Shown piece by piece: positions 24,965-32,789 of a DNA stretch of 32,789 nucleotides. Each line of letters opens with the position of its first letter. The stretch's first letter is position 1. The notes beneath the pieces were generated by a model that saw only the letters and a list, made by a program, of their open reading frames with translations, had not been told where the DNA came from and searched no databases. The translations under genes were made by a program, and so were the position numbers. The stretch comes from CAWJPY01 sp963844865 (GTDB lineage Bacteria > Acidobacteriota > Thermoanaerobaculia > Thermoanaerobaculales > Sulfomarinibacteraceae). The stretch is taken from positions 1 through 32,789 of the forward strand of contig CAWJPY010000030.1 of assembly GCA_963844865.1 (NCBI GenBank). The letters are read 5' to 3'.

Positions 24965-26165
24965 CCTTACTCCCGACTTCGCCCGCCGGCACCTGTGGTG
25001 AGGACGAGCATGCATGAGACCACAAGTCGTACTCCCCGAGGGGATCCCAAAACTCTGAAGGATCGACCGGGCGAGAAGGGGGAACTCCCCTGACGGCGTA
25101 CCGAATGATATCAGCGACCTGCCGTGGAAACCGGCTCACAGCCGTTGTGAACAGCCGAAACACGATGTCGGGTCGTGTGAGCAGGGCGACTGGAAGGCGA
25201 CGATCGAACATCCTCCGAAGAAGGATGTTGCAGCCCTCGCGCCATCTCCAGGCGGCACAGAGCTGAAGCCCTTCCCTAACCTCGGACTCCCATCTGCGGA
25301 CGGGTCTGGAGCGTTTTAGCCGGATGCGGGTAGGAGGAGCGAGCCGAGGCTCGTGCATTTCCTCGATCCTGTAGGCGTCCTGCCGAAAGTGCGCCCCCCC
25401 ACTCGCTGTCTTTGCGCCGCCGTGAAGCGTGAATGAGGCTAGCGCGGAGTTCAACAACCGAGGTCGGTTACCCGAAAGAATGAGTCTGATCCAGTATTCG
25501 TGATCAAAGCCATACGACAGGCTCTCCTCGAAAAGACCGTTGCGGGTCAGCAGCTCGCGGCGGAGAAACGTCGAAGGCTGCGGAAGTCCGCACCTCCGGC
25601 CGTACCAGGCTTCGAGGTCGTCGGTGAATCGCGGCATGTCACAGCGCTGAGGATGATCGTGATCGTACATCACGTAGCAAGCGCCGACGATCCAGTTGCA
25701 CGGCAGACCGGATTGGAGTCCGAGTGCCACCTTCTTGAACGCATTCCTGAGATAGACGTCGTCACTGTTGATGTAGGCGACGACATCGCCCGTGGCCCGA
25801 CTCAATCCCTTGTTGATCGCATGTGATTGGCCTCGGTCCCGCTCCGACACCCAGTATGACAGCCACGGCGAGTACTTTTCGATGATCGCAGCCGACTGAT
25901 CGCTCGAACCCCCGTCGATGATCATGTACTCGATATCCGGATACCCTTGGAGTAGGACGGACCGGATTGTCGCCTCGATGAATTGGCCCTGATTGTAGCT
26001 CGGAGTGACAATGCTGATCTTTGGGGGCTCCTGAAGGAATCCTGTCCCTGCTGACTCGTGCTCGGTCTCCTCGGTCCAAGGCCAACCCGTCTTGCCGGGA
26101 GGCGGTGGAGGCAGATCCCTGAGAGTTGGGCACTTCACGGCGAGGATTCTATCCGCGGCCAACAT
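24945..26165 (-). CDS. Glycosyltransferase family 2
   Basis: About 406 residues. The N-terminal region LRDLPPPPPGKTGWPWTEE (16-34) is a recurrent leader of GT2 enzymes in polysaccharide clusters. The GT-A domain follows with ISIVTPSYNQGQFIEATIRS (50-69), MIIDGGSSDQS (81-91), RDRGQSHAINKG (109-120), YINSDDVYL (131-139, DxD-type metal site) and GFDHEYWIRLI. The C-terminal ~130 residues have no recognised domain. It is cytoplasmic, adding one sugar from a nucleotide donor. ATG 26165 follows GGGAG with no spacer, so the start is doubtful. The frame stays open upstream to the IS element at 26216 (reading CHGDGCRE before the Met), so the insertion may have removed the true N-terminus or promoter. 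The stop overlaps the deacetylase start. Confidence 0.88.
   Translation of the reverse strand: MLAADRILAVKCPTLRDLPPPPPGKTGWPWTEETEHESAGTGFLQEPPKISIVTPSYNQGQFIEATIRSVLLQGYPDIEYMIIDGGSSDQSAAIIEKYSPWLSYWVSERDRGQSHAINKGLSRATGDVVAYINSDDVYLRNAFKKVALGLQSGLPCNWIVGACYVMYDHDHPQRCDMPRFTDDLEAWYGRRCGLPQPSTFLRRELLTRNGLFEESLSYGFDHEYWIRLILSGNRPRLLNSALASFTLHGGAKTASGGAHFRQDAYRIEEMHEPRLAPPTRIRLKRSRPVRRWESEVREGLQLCAAWRWREGCNILLRRMFDRRLPVALLTRPDIVFRLFTTAVSRFPRQVADIIRYAVRGVPPSRPVDPSEFWDPLGEYDLWSHACSSSPQVPAGEVGSKDDAGSS
24970..24974 (-). promoter_or_regulatory. Ribosome binding site fixing the deacetylase start at 24964
   Basis: On the minus strand GGGAG lies 5 bases (TAAGG) before the ATGATG pair, inside the 3' end of the GT2 gene. 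The longer frame starting at 25015 has no comparable site. Confidence 0.6.
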
Positions 26166-26275
26166 CTCCCGGCAACCGTCGCCATGGCAGCGCGAGACGC
26201 CGTTCGATGTCCGTCTGATGTGCTCCCCGGAAACTGGTCCAGTGGTAATGAGAGACTGGGCCGAGGGAGCACGGC

Positions 26276-26542
26276 ATGCGGAAGAGCCGATACGGCGAGG
26301 AGCAGATCATTCGCATCCTGGGCCGGGTGCAGTCCGGTGAGCAGGTGAAGGACGTCTGCCGAGAGGTTGGCATCTCTGAGGGCACCTACTACCGCTGGAA
26401 GGCGAAGTACGGCGGGATGGACGTGAGCGATGCGCGGCGGCTGCGCGAGCTCGAGCAGGAGAATCGGCGCCTGAAGGCGGCGGTGGCGGAGCTGACGCTG
26501 GACAAGCAGGCGCTGAAGGACGCGCTGTCGAGAAAATGGTGA
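26276..26542 (+). CDS. IS3-family transposase orfA
   Basis: An 88-residue protein that binds the IS ends. It has a helix-turn-helix (EEQIIRILGRVQSGEQVKDV then VGISEGTYYRWKAKYGG) followed by a leucine-zipper-like coiled coil (LRELEQENRRLKAAVAELTL, 60-79). It starts 60 bases inside the left end. Its 3' end overlaps orfB by 7 bases at CGAGAAAATGGTGA, where a -1 slip on the A4 run, or re-initiation at the ATG, would give OrfAB or OrfB. Confidence 0.92.
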   Translation: MRKSRYGEEQIIRILGRVQSGEQVKDVCREVGISEGTYYRWKAKYGGMDVSDARRLRELEQENRRLKAAVAELTLDKQALKDALSRKW

Positions 26543-27432
26543 CGCCCGCGGCCCGGCGCGAGGCGGTACAACGAATCCGGGATCGTTTCGAGCTCAGCGA
26601 GCGCAGGGCCTGCGATCTGGTGGGCATGTGCCGGTCCACGGTGCGGTATCGGCCGACCGAGAGCGAGACCAACCGCTGGTTGTTGAGGCGCTTGTCGGAG
26701 CTGGCAGCGACCAGGCCGCGGTACGGGTATCGAAGGCTGCACACGATGGTCCGCAGGGAAGGGCGGAAGGTCAATCACAAGCGGGTATATCGGCTGTACA
26801 CGGTGCTGGGGCTTGCGGTGCGGCGCAAGAAGCGCAAGCGCGTAGCCCAGGCCAACCGCAGGCCGAGAGTGATTCCCGAGCGGGCCAACGAGCAGTGGTC
26901 GATGGACTTCATGAGCGATGTGCTCGCCGACAGCCGGCGGCTGAGGACCCTCAACATCGTCGATGACGCCACCAGGGAGTGCCTGGCTATCGAGGTCGAC
27001 ACGTCGATCGGAGGCAGCCGGGTGGCGCGGGTGCTGGACCAGGTGGCGAGCTGGCGTGGTCTTCCGGAACGGATCGTTGTCGACAACGGTCCGGAGTTCA
27101 CCAGCAAGGCTCTCGACCAGTGGGCCTACGAGCGTGGCGTCGAGCTGAGGTTCATTCGGCCTGGACGTCCCACCGAGAACTGCATCATCGAGAGCTTCAA
27201 CGGCAGGTTCCGGGACGAGTGCCTCAACCTGCACTGGTTCACGACCCTGGCCGATGCCCGCACGCTCATCGCCACGTGGAGACACGACTACAACCACTTC
27301 AGGCCGCATTCATCGCTCGGCGGGAAGCCCCCGGTCGAGTTCGCCGAGCAAGCAGGCCTCCGGCCGACTCCGTCGGCCTCCGTCCTGCTTGCTGCCCACA
27401 TCGGGACCCACGAGGACCATCCACGGTGTTGA
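26536..27432 (+). CDS. IS3-family transposase orfB (DDE integrase core)
   Basis: A 298-residue protein. The N-terminal HTH_21-type region (RPRYGYRRLHTMVRREG, about 56-72) precedes the integrase core. The DDE catalytic triad is visible: WSMDFMSDVL (first Asp), RIVVDNGPEFTSK (second Asp) and ENCIIESFNGRFRDECLN (Glu). The terminal NHFRPHSSLGGKPPVEF is typical. It appears intact, so the element may still be active. It ends 3 bases before the proposed right end of the element. Confidence 0.95.
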   Translation: MVTPAARREAVQRIRDRFELSERRACDLVGMCRSTVRYRPTESETNRWLLRRLSELAATRPRYGYRRLHTMVRREGRKVNHKRVYRLYTVLGLAVRRKKRKRVAQANRRPRVIPERANEQWSMDFMSDVLADSRRLRTLNIVDDATRECLAIEVDTSIGGSRVARVLDQVASWRGLPERIVVDNGPEFTSKALDQWAYERGVELRFIRPGRPTENCIIESFNGRFRDECLNLHWFTTLADARTLIATWRHDYNHFRPHSSLGGKPPVEFAEQAGLRPTPSASVLLAAHIGTHEDHPRC

Positions 27433-27435
27433 TCA

Positions 27436-27690
27436 CTCTCATTCCTCGTGGTACGAAGATGGGGAGCACCTCACGTCACACATCGCTTGGACGGGTTGGC
27501 GAAGTACTGCACACACCACTGGATGTAACGCACGTCGGGTTCGTTCAAATCCGATGCAGGGGATCGCACTCGCGCGTCAGTGAGCCGGGCCGCGACTGGG
27601 TAACCAAAACCTGCACGAAGACGGAGCGTTCGTGGAAGAATAGCTCTCGACATGAAGACGGAGCCGACCTGAGACAAGGAGACGACCCCC
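27436..27690. other. Short region between the IS element and the acetyltransferase
   Basis: These 255 bases hold no recognisable gene. An AAGGAG at 27676-27681 serves the next start (ATG 27691). The GC content is lower than in the core operon; it may be relict sequence around the insertion. Confidence 0.4.
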
Positions 27691-28815
27691 ATGAAGGAAG
27701 AGGACTCGCCGCTACTAATAAGACGCTATCGCGACGAGGACAAGCAGGCGATCGGGTTCCTCTACAGCCAGGTCTTTCGGCAGACATGCCCTGCTCGCGT
27801 TCGTGCGCCGATGGGACTGGCAGTTCCGGAACAACCCCGCGTGCGATCTCGCGGAGCCGCTCATGTGGGTGGCCGACCTGGAAGGAGCCGTGGTCGGCTT
27901 CCTCGCGTCGTTTCCAGCCCGATTAAGGTGCTCGAAGAAGAGACTGTCCTGCGCCTACCGTGCGATCTCATGGTATCGGCCGAGGTGAGGGGGCTCGGTG
28001 TCGGCAAGAGGTTGATCCTCGAGTACATAGCGAATGAGGACTTGATTGTAAACGCCCTCGGATACACCCCCGCAGCCGCAGGGCTGTACCGACGCCTCGG
28101 CTATCGCGCAGTCGACGCGGAACCACTCAGGCTGCGTCCCCGCAACCGGGACCCCTACTCTGTCGACCTCCTCGAGCGGCGCCTCGGTGAAGGTGGGCTC
28201 AGTGGCCTGGCTCTACGGATTGCAGGTCTGATGGGAGCCATTCTGACGCCCGGCCTCAGGCTCACGAACATGCTCGCGACGCCCGACCGCACCGGCGGTT
28301 TCGAGGTCCGACGCTGCACCCGGGCGGGCGATGACTTCGACGAGCTCTGGCGGCGCGTGTCGCCGGCATTCCCCATCGCGGCGGTGCGCGATCGCCGCTG
28401 GGTCCAGTGGAGGTTTCTGGACGACCCGTGCTTCGACGACAGGCTCTTCTGTGCCTTCGACGAGCACGAAGTGATGTGCGGCTATGTGGCCGTTCGTGCG
28501 TCGACGAAGCGCGGGGTCCGCATCGGTCGGATACTCGACATGTTCTGCGATCCGGCCTCGGCCCCTCTCGTCGAGTCGCTGCTGGCTGCGGGGTCACGGC
28601 AGCTGGAGTCGGCCGGAGTCGACCTGATCACGTGCCTGGGCCATCTCCCCGGCTTCCACCAAGCAATCAGCAAGTACTGCTATCTCACCCCGAAACGCCT
28701 CCAGAAGCCCGCGCTGCTCATCTGGAAGGGCGATGAGGGCCTCGCCGAGAAAATCTATGACCCACGCCTGTGGCACCTCACACACGCCGATGGAGACGAT
28801 GGTTTCAGTCCATAG
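27691..28815 (+). CDS. GNAT-type acetyltransferase with a frameshifted central segment
   Basis: A 374-residue open frame. The N-terminus (LIRRYRDEDKQAIGFLYSQVF) starts a GNAT fold, and the acetyl-CoA-binding part follows at MVSAEVRGLGVGKRLILEYI and LGYTPAAAGLYRRLGYRAV. A second GNAT-like half covers ~205-374 (WVQWRFLDDP, then WHLTHADGDDG at the end). Between about 27788 and 27920 the coding signal moves to frame 2, where FVRRWDWQFRNNP and MWVADLEGAVVGFLASFP supply the missing beta-strands, and then moves back. Two opposite single-base changes therefore scramble ~45 residues without a stop. As written the protein is likely inactive; if the indels are errors it would be a normal N- or O-acetyltransferase. 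The ribosome binding site AAGGAG is 9 bases ahead of ATG 27691. Confidence 0.75.
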   Translation: MKEEDSPLLIRRYRDEDKQAIGFLYSQVFRQTCPARVRAPMGLAVPEQPRVRSRGAAHVGGRPGRSRGRLPRVVSSPIKVLEEETVLRLPCDLMVSAEVRGLGVGKRLILEYIANEDLIVNALGYTPAAAGLYRRLGYRAVDAEPLRLRPRNRDPYSVDLLERRLGEGGLSGLALRIAGLMGAILTPGLRLTNMLATPDRTGGFEVRRCTRAGDDFDELWRRVSPAFPIAAVRDRRWVQWRFLDDPCFDDRLFCAFDEHEVMCGYVAVRASTKRGVRIGRILDMFCDPASAPLVESLLAAGSRQLESAGVDLITCLGHLPGFHQAISKYCYLTPKRLQKPALLIWKGDEGLAEKIYDPRLWHLTHADGDDGFSP

Positions 28816-29020
28816 CATGATGAGCACTCCCGACCACCGCGCGCCCACCAGCAGAAGTGCGTTACACTTTCTGCCACCAATGGACCTTGAGGCTCCATAG
28901 TGGACGTCTCGCATGATACGGTCACGGTGAATAGTGCTTCAAATGACCACCGGGGAACAGCGGACTATGGCCTCCAGGATGACAGGCTTTGACGAGACCC
29001 GCGGATCGTGACACCCGATC

Positions 29021-30511
29021 ATGAGGGTCCTCTTCGTATACTCCGTGTATGACGTCCACTCGCCGCGGAGGCCGCTCCGCAGCCCAGACGACATCCAGTT
29101 CGGGATCTCCTACATCTCCGCCCTCCTGCGGAATCATGGCCACCAGACGAGTCTTGTCGTTCTCGGCAGGCTGCTCGGGAAACGGAACCACGCAATTCTC
29201 GATCGCCATCTCGCCGAATTCGCCCCGCAGCTGGTGTGTCTAACCGCAGTCAGCAGTGAGTACGACTTCATTCAGGAGATCGGACGCTACATCCGAGCGC
29301 GGCTACCGCGAGTCTATCTGCTGGTGGGCGGCGTCCATGTCACCCTCGACCCGCGCGAGGAGATGCTCGATGTCTTTGACGCGCTCTGCGTGGGAGAGGG
29401 CGAGCACCCCACTCTCGAGCTCGTGACACAGCTCGATCGGGACGAACAACCCTCGGAAATCGCCAACCTGTGGCTTCGCCACAGCGGCCGGATTCAGAGA
29501 AACCCGACGCGCATGTTCCTCCAGGATCTCGATCGCCTACCTCTCCCGGATCGACAGATGTGGCATGGGTGGATGGCCGCCCGGCCCGACTCGCGCCGAA
29601 CCGTACTCGTAGGCCGCGGCTGCTCGTTTGGCTGTACATACTGCTCCAACCATGCCCTGCGATGCGTTTCACCCGGGCAGTACGTCAGGTTTAGATCCAT
29701 CGAGAGCATCGTCACCGAGATCCGTGATCTCAAGGCACGATATCCAAGCATGAGAGAGGTCTACCTCGAGGCCGAAAGCCTCGTCACATACTCGACAGCT
29801 GCCGAGTCGTGCACACGTACAAACCTCGAGTGGGCGACTGACCTCTGTGCTTCGCTCGCAGACCTCAGCCGCTCCCTGGAAGAGCGGCTGTCGTTCGGCT
29901 TCAATCTGCGGGTCGTGCCAGGCATCGACTTCGAGCCTCTGTTCGAGGCCGCCAAGCGCGCCAACGTGTCCTTCGTCAACCTCGGGTTGGAGTCGGGAAA
30001 CGAGCACATTCGCCGCAAGGTCCTCAACCGTAACTACTCGAACGACGACTTCAAGAAGGTCGTGAAAGCAGCCAAGAAGCACGGGCTGCGCGTCGTCTTC
30101 TACAACATGGTGGGCGTGCCAGGAGAGACACCATCCGCCTTCCACGAGACTGTCAATCTGAACCGCGACTGTGAACCGGATTGGTATTATCTGGAGATCT
30201 TCTATCCCTACGCCAAGACCAAGCTCTACGATCACTGTCTCGCAAACGGCTGGATTCGGGGGTCCCTCGACTCACGCATGGAGCGAAGCAGGGCCCTCAT
30301 GGATCTGCCGGGGTTCACTCGCCGCCAGATTCAAGCCAGCTACACGTGGTTCGATTACCACGTCCACCGAGGGAGAAAGTCTCTTTGGAAGATCCTCCCC
30401 CACGTTGCTGCTAGGAAGATGAAGTCGTACCCGCGTCTGTTCTACCTCTACCGCCGCATGACGACCAACGGACCCCTGCGGGGGCTCAAGCGCATCGCGA
30501 AGAGTGCATAG
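29021..30511 (+). CDS. B12-binding-type radical SAM protein
   Basis: A 496-residue protein. Residues 1-135 form a cobalamin-binding-like Rossmann domain (VLFVYSVYD, FGISYISALLRNHGH, LVGGVHVTLDP, GEGEHPTLEL). The radical SAM domain follows with the 4Fe-4S motif GCSFGCTYCSN (Cys201, Cys205, Cys208), VNLGLESGNEHIRRKVLNR and YNMVGVPGETP. The C-terminus (~380-496) is basic. Such enzymes use S-adenosylmethionine and often cobalamin for methylation or rearrangement at unactivated carbons. In a polysaccharide locus it could modify a sugar or lipid carrier, but no substrate can be assigned from sequence. It stands alone on the plus strand, 205 bases after the acetyltransferase, and converges on the flippase. 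ATG 29021 has no strong upstream ribosome binding site. Confidence 0.9.
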   Translation: MRVLFVYSVYDVHSPRRPLRSPDDIQFGISYISALLRNHGHQTSLVVLGRLLGKRNHAILDRHLAEFAPQLVCLTAVSSEYDFIQEIGRYIRARLPRVYLLVGGVHVTLDPREEMLDVFDALCVGEGEHPTLELVTQLDRDEQPSEIANLWLRHSGRIQRNPTRMFLQDLDRLPLPDRQMWHGWMAARPDSRRTVLVGRGCSFGCTYCSNHALRCVSPGQYVRFRSIESIVTEIRDLKARYPSMREVYLEAESLVTYSTAAESCTRTNLEWATDLCASLADLSRSLEERLSFGFNLRVVPGIDFEPLFEAAKRANVSFVNLGLESGNEHIRRKVLNRNYSNDDFKKVVKAAKKHGLRVVFYNMVGVPGETPSAFHETVNLNRDCEPDWYYLEIFYPYAKTKLYDHCLANGWIRGSLDSRMERSRALMDLPGFTRRQIQASYTWFDYHVHRGRKSLWKILPHVAARKMKSYPRLFYLYRRMTTNGPLRGLKRIAKSA

Positions 30512-30564
30512 CGCCTGACTCAGCCGTCAGCGGGACCCTGTCCAGGAGCTCGTTCGCCCTCTCT

Positions 30565-31986
30565 TCAACGGCGCTCTCGCCGAGCCCTCAGGAACCCCAG
30601 CACACCTTGGGTCAGAGCACGTGCCCTCACCATCGATGAAACGAGAAACAGCGAACGGGTCTTGGCCCACCACATTGTCCTGGTGCTGGGAAGGAGAATG
30701 TCGAAGAAGTAGCAGGCGACCGCCTGGCTGATCAGCGTCGCCGTCGCCGCCCCCATGACCCCGTACCGAGGAATGAGCACGAAGTTCAGCCCCACGTTGG
30801 CGCCCGCACCCAGAACACCTCGCAGCAGGGTCAGCCGAACGAGATTCTCGGCCAGCAGCCACCTCTCGCTGGCCACGCCGAGGAACACGAACACGGCTGC
30901 CCAGATGTGGATGGTCAGCACGCCCGCCGCATCCATGTAGGAATCACCGTACAAGATATGGACAATTGGGCTGGCAAAGAGCGTGACGAGGATGCCGACC
31001 CCCAGCCCGAACCACACCATGATGTCGTAAAGCCAAGTGAAGCCAGATTCATACGCCGGGTCGTTGGCTCCCTTCGCTTGTAGCAACGACGGGAACATGG
31101 ACGCGACTACGGCGACAGGGACGAAGTACCACAGCTCCGAGATCCGAACCGCCGCGTTGTACACGCCCACCGCGTGGTCTGTCGCCATGCTCCCCAGCAT
31201 GATCGTGTCGCTGCGCATGTACACCATGATCGCTGCCGTGGAGAGAATCAACGGCCAGCTGCTCCCCAGCAGCTGCTTGCCGCGAACCCAACTCACGCGC
31301 CATCTCGACACGTGCTCACCCGCCGCCCGGTATGCGGTGAACAGGAACAGCGCTCCCACCACGATCTCCGCCATTGTCGCCCAGACGAACCAGAGCACGG
31401 GCCGCCGGGTCACGATGAGTATGACCTTGACGCACGCGATGACTAGGAATGCCCCGCTCCTCGCGCATACCTCATACTTGGACCGCACCTGCGATTCGAA
31501 CCAAAACCCGATCACATCGAACGACTTGAATGCCAGCGCTGCTGCCATAATCGCAACTGCTGTGCGGACGACAGCGTCCTCCCTGCGCAAGATCGCGACC
31601 ATTCCGACGACGAGAAGCCCGGCAGCGATCCCTGCAACCCCCTTCAGGACAAAGGAGGTTCCTAAAGTCGTGTCCCGCCTGTGCGCGTCGCGGACGACGT
31701 CCCGGACCACGATCGAGTCCAGACCCAGCCCAGCCACATTGCCGAACATCATCGCGAGGGCCACGGCATAGCTCAGGATCCCGAACTTCTCGGGACCCAG
31801 ATAGCGCGCCATCCAGACACCTACGAAAAGGCCCACGAGGAGCCTGAGGACCTTCTCCGACACGAGCCACCCAATGTTGCCGAGGACCCGCTGCGGCGCC
31901 GATCTCGCCACGACGGCTCGGACCTGGCTAACCAGGTCCCCCAGCAGCTGATTGCCTCTCTTGGGCGTGGCCGAGTCAGATCTCAT
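30565..31986 (-). CDS. Wzx-type polysaccharide flippase (MOP superfamily)
   Basis: A 473-residue integral membrane protein with about 12-14 hydrophobic segments. The start of the conserved region, NIGWLVSEKVLRLLVGLFVGVWMARYLGPEKFGILSYAVA, is characteristic of the polysaccharide biosynthesis/export family, with AIMVYMRSDTIMLG, VGVYNAAVRISE and a mid-protein YGDSYMDAA also typical. It should flip lipid-linked repeat units across the inner membrane. The charged ~40 N-terminal residues lie before the first helix. It follows the GT2 gene at 32091 on the same strand by 104 bases, so they may be co-transcribed. No Wzz or clear Wzy is present in the window. Confidence 0.92.
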   Translation of the reverse strand: MRSDSATPKRGNQLLGDLVSQVRAVVARSAPQRVLGNIGWLVSEKVLRLLVGLFVGVWMARYLGPEKFGILSYAVALAMMFGNVAGLGLDSIVVRDVVRDAHRRDTTLGTSFVLKGVAGIAAGLLVVGMVAILRREDAVVRTAVAIMAAALAFKSFDVIGFWFESQVRSKYEVCARSGAFLVIACVKVILIVTRRPVLWFVWATMAEIVVGALFLFTAYRAAGEHVSRWRVSWVRGKQLLGSSWPLILSTAAIMVYMRSDTIMLGSMATDHAVGVYNAAVRISELWYFVPVAVVASMFPSLLQAKGANDPAYESGFTWLYDIMVWFGLGVGILVTLFASPIVHILYGDSYMDAAGVLTIHIWAAVFVFLGVASERWLLAENLVRLTLLRGVLGAGANVGLNFVLIPRYGVMGAATATLISQAVACYFFDILLPSTRTMWWAKTRSLFLVSSMVRARALTQGVLGFLRARRERR

Positions 31987-32090
31987 GGGACCATCGCGCT
32001 GCTCAAGACAAGCATCCTGAGCTTGTCAGCGAGCTTATGTAGTCGCCAAGATCTGAGCCGATTGTGCACGTTCTCCTCGCCGTCTGGGCC

Positions 32091-32789
32091 CTACGCTTGA
32101 TCACAGTCGACTCTCCCGTCGACTGGAGCAGACCTACCTTGGCGGTACTTCACAAAATCCATGCGGCCCAACAGACCATGGATACCGCGAAGGCAGAAAT
32201 CAGGAAGCGCAATCAGGGATTTGGCGAGCCACCAATGAACGTGATTCGGGGAAGTCGGCCAGAAGGTCCCTACACTGTGCGCTTCATCGATCAAACCGAC
32301 CGCTATGGCCAACGCTGTCAGCCGATACAGGTAGAAGCTCCGGCATCGCGCATATGAGTCCCAGAACGGCATCGCTTCCGATTCCATTGCCGTGAGCTTC
32401 TCCCACGATCGGACGCGCGCGCGCACACTGGACTCGAGATTCTTGCGATTGCTTCCGGGGGTGTCGGTCTGGTAGTAGCACAGTGGCTCGTCGATGTACC
32501 CGAAGCGGCTCCCATCGCCCAACGCGTCCAGAAGTCGTGGTCCTCGTCACTGGGAAGATTCTCGTCGAACTCGCCGAGTTGGGGAATCAACTCCCGTCTG
32601 AACACCGCGCAGCAGGTGATGGGGTAGCAACGGTTGCGCATCGCCGCCCGGAAGTAATCCGGGATGACGCCGTCGCCGTCTTTTCCCAAGATCTCCCGCG
32701 GCCTGCACCCGAGGATCCTCTCACCTCTGTAGTTGATGAAGTAGTAGTTGGTCCCCACCAGTGAACATGTGGGGTGCTGGTCGAGGAAG
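32091..32789 (-). pseudogene. Glycosyltransferase family 2, 3' part, frameshifted, truncated by window edge
   Basis: The visible N-terminal side (from 32789) reads TNYYFINYRGERILGCRPRE, CCAVFRRELIPQLGEFDENL and SDEDHDFWTRWA, the acceptor-side ExDFW motif of GT2 enzymes. Near 32511-32525 the frame shifts by one base and continues as GDGSRFGYIDEPLCYYQTDT to a stop at 32091-32093. The join is natural for the family (...LALGDGSRFGYIDEPLCYYR-like). One base appears lost in the CCC/GGG stretch. The gene extends beyond the window. It precedes the flippase in the same direction. It is probably a functional enzyme if the indel is an error, otherwise truncated. Confidence 0.75.

Larger units (their letters stand above)
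26216..27435 (+). mobile_element. Complete IS3-family insertion sequence
   Basis: About 1.22 kb with overlapping orfA and orfB, the latter in the -1 frame, as in IS3-family elements. The left end begins TGATGTGCTCCCCGGAAACT; the probable right end is near ...GGTGTTGATCA (27435), with an imperfect inverted match (GGACCA...ATCA). A clear target-site duplication was not found (flanks GTC and CTC). The second, truncated copy at 23543 shares the left end, which supports the left boundary. The right boundary is less certain. Confidence 0.85.

Noticed and set aside
26216..27435. Target-site duplication flanking the IS element
   Set aside because: The 3-5 bases on each side (GTC and CTC) are not identical, so no duplication is claimed.
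27471..27692. Short minus-strand frame after the IS element
   Set aside because: No motif, no ribosome binding site and no neighbour on that strand; probably chance.
28860..28905. Weak hairpin (ATGGA...TCCAT) before the radical SAM gene as a riboswitch or attenuator
   Set aside because: Only a 5-bp stem with mismatches and no conserved riboswitch core such as a B12 box was seen.

Overview
The window is GC-rich bacterial DNA (for example 42 of 60 bases are G or C at 9301-9360) and is almost entirely a surface-polysaccharide locus: sugar-nucleotide enzymes, membrane glycosyltransferases, cytoplasmic glycosyltransferases, polysaccharide deacetylases, acyl- and acetyltransferases, esterase-like SGNH proteins and a Wzx-type flippase. 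It holds no rRNA, tRNA or housekeeping marker, so I cannot name a phylum. GTG/TTG starts and GGAG-type ribosome binding sites are common.

Layout. 1-3769 (+): the decayed 3' end of one GH38-type (alpha-mannosidase-like) gene, then a complete secreted GH38-type gene. 3872-5632 (-): a fusion of an exosortase-locus-type (DUF3473) polysaccharide deacetylase with a GT2 glycosyltransferase. 5633-6014: divergent intergenic region. 6015-12507 (+): a tight operon with a WecB/WbpI-type 2-epimerase, a DegT aminotransferase, a Gfo/Idh/MocA dehydrogenase, a hexapeptide N-acetyltransferase, an FAD oxidoreductase and a NodB deacetylase. The first four match the step types of UDP-diacetamido-uronic acid synthesis (WbpB/E/D/I); the initial 6-dehydrogenase WbpA is not in the window. 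12637-14908 (+): an acyltransferase-3 gene and an SGNH-hydrolase-like gene, both broken by several frameshifts. 14910-22524 (+): a membrane GT, GDP-mannose 4,6-dehydratase (gmd), two more membrane GTs and a membrane-anchored SGNH hydrolase. 22606-23448 (+): a DUF5672 protein in DNA of clearly lower GC.

23543-27435 is a mobile-element-modified segment. A truncated IS3-family remnant and a complete IS3-family element, in the same orientation, bracket a minus-strand pair (GT2 and polysaccharide deacetylase). Beyond it lie a GNAT-type acetyltransferase with a frameshifted middle, a B12-binding-type radical SAM protein, a Wzx flippase (-) and a GT2 gene (-) that runs off the right edge.

Working model (inference): a nucleotide-linked 2,3-diacetamido sugar and a GDP-6-deoxy-hexose precursor feed a repeat unit built by GT2 and membrane GT enzymes. 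Wzx exports it, and secreted or membrane enzymes trim it (deacetylases, SGNH, acyltransferase, GH38). The initiating phosphosugar transferase, a recognisable Wzy and the chain-length regulator are not in the window. Five genes carry single-base frame breaks, which may be true decay or consensus errors in the assembly; one of them, the first SGNH gene, also lacks its catalytic serine.
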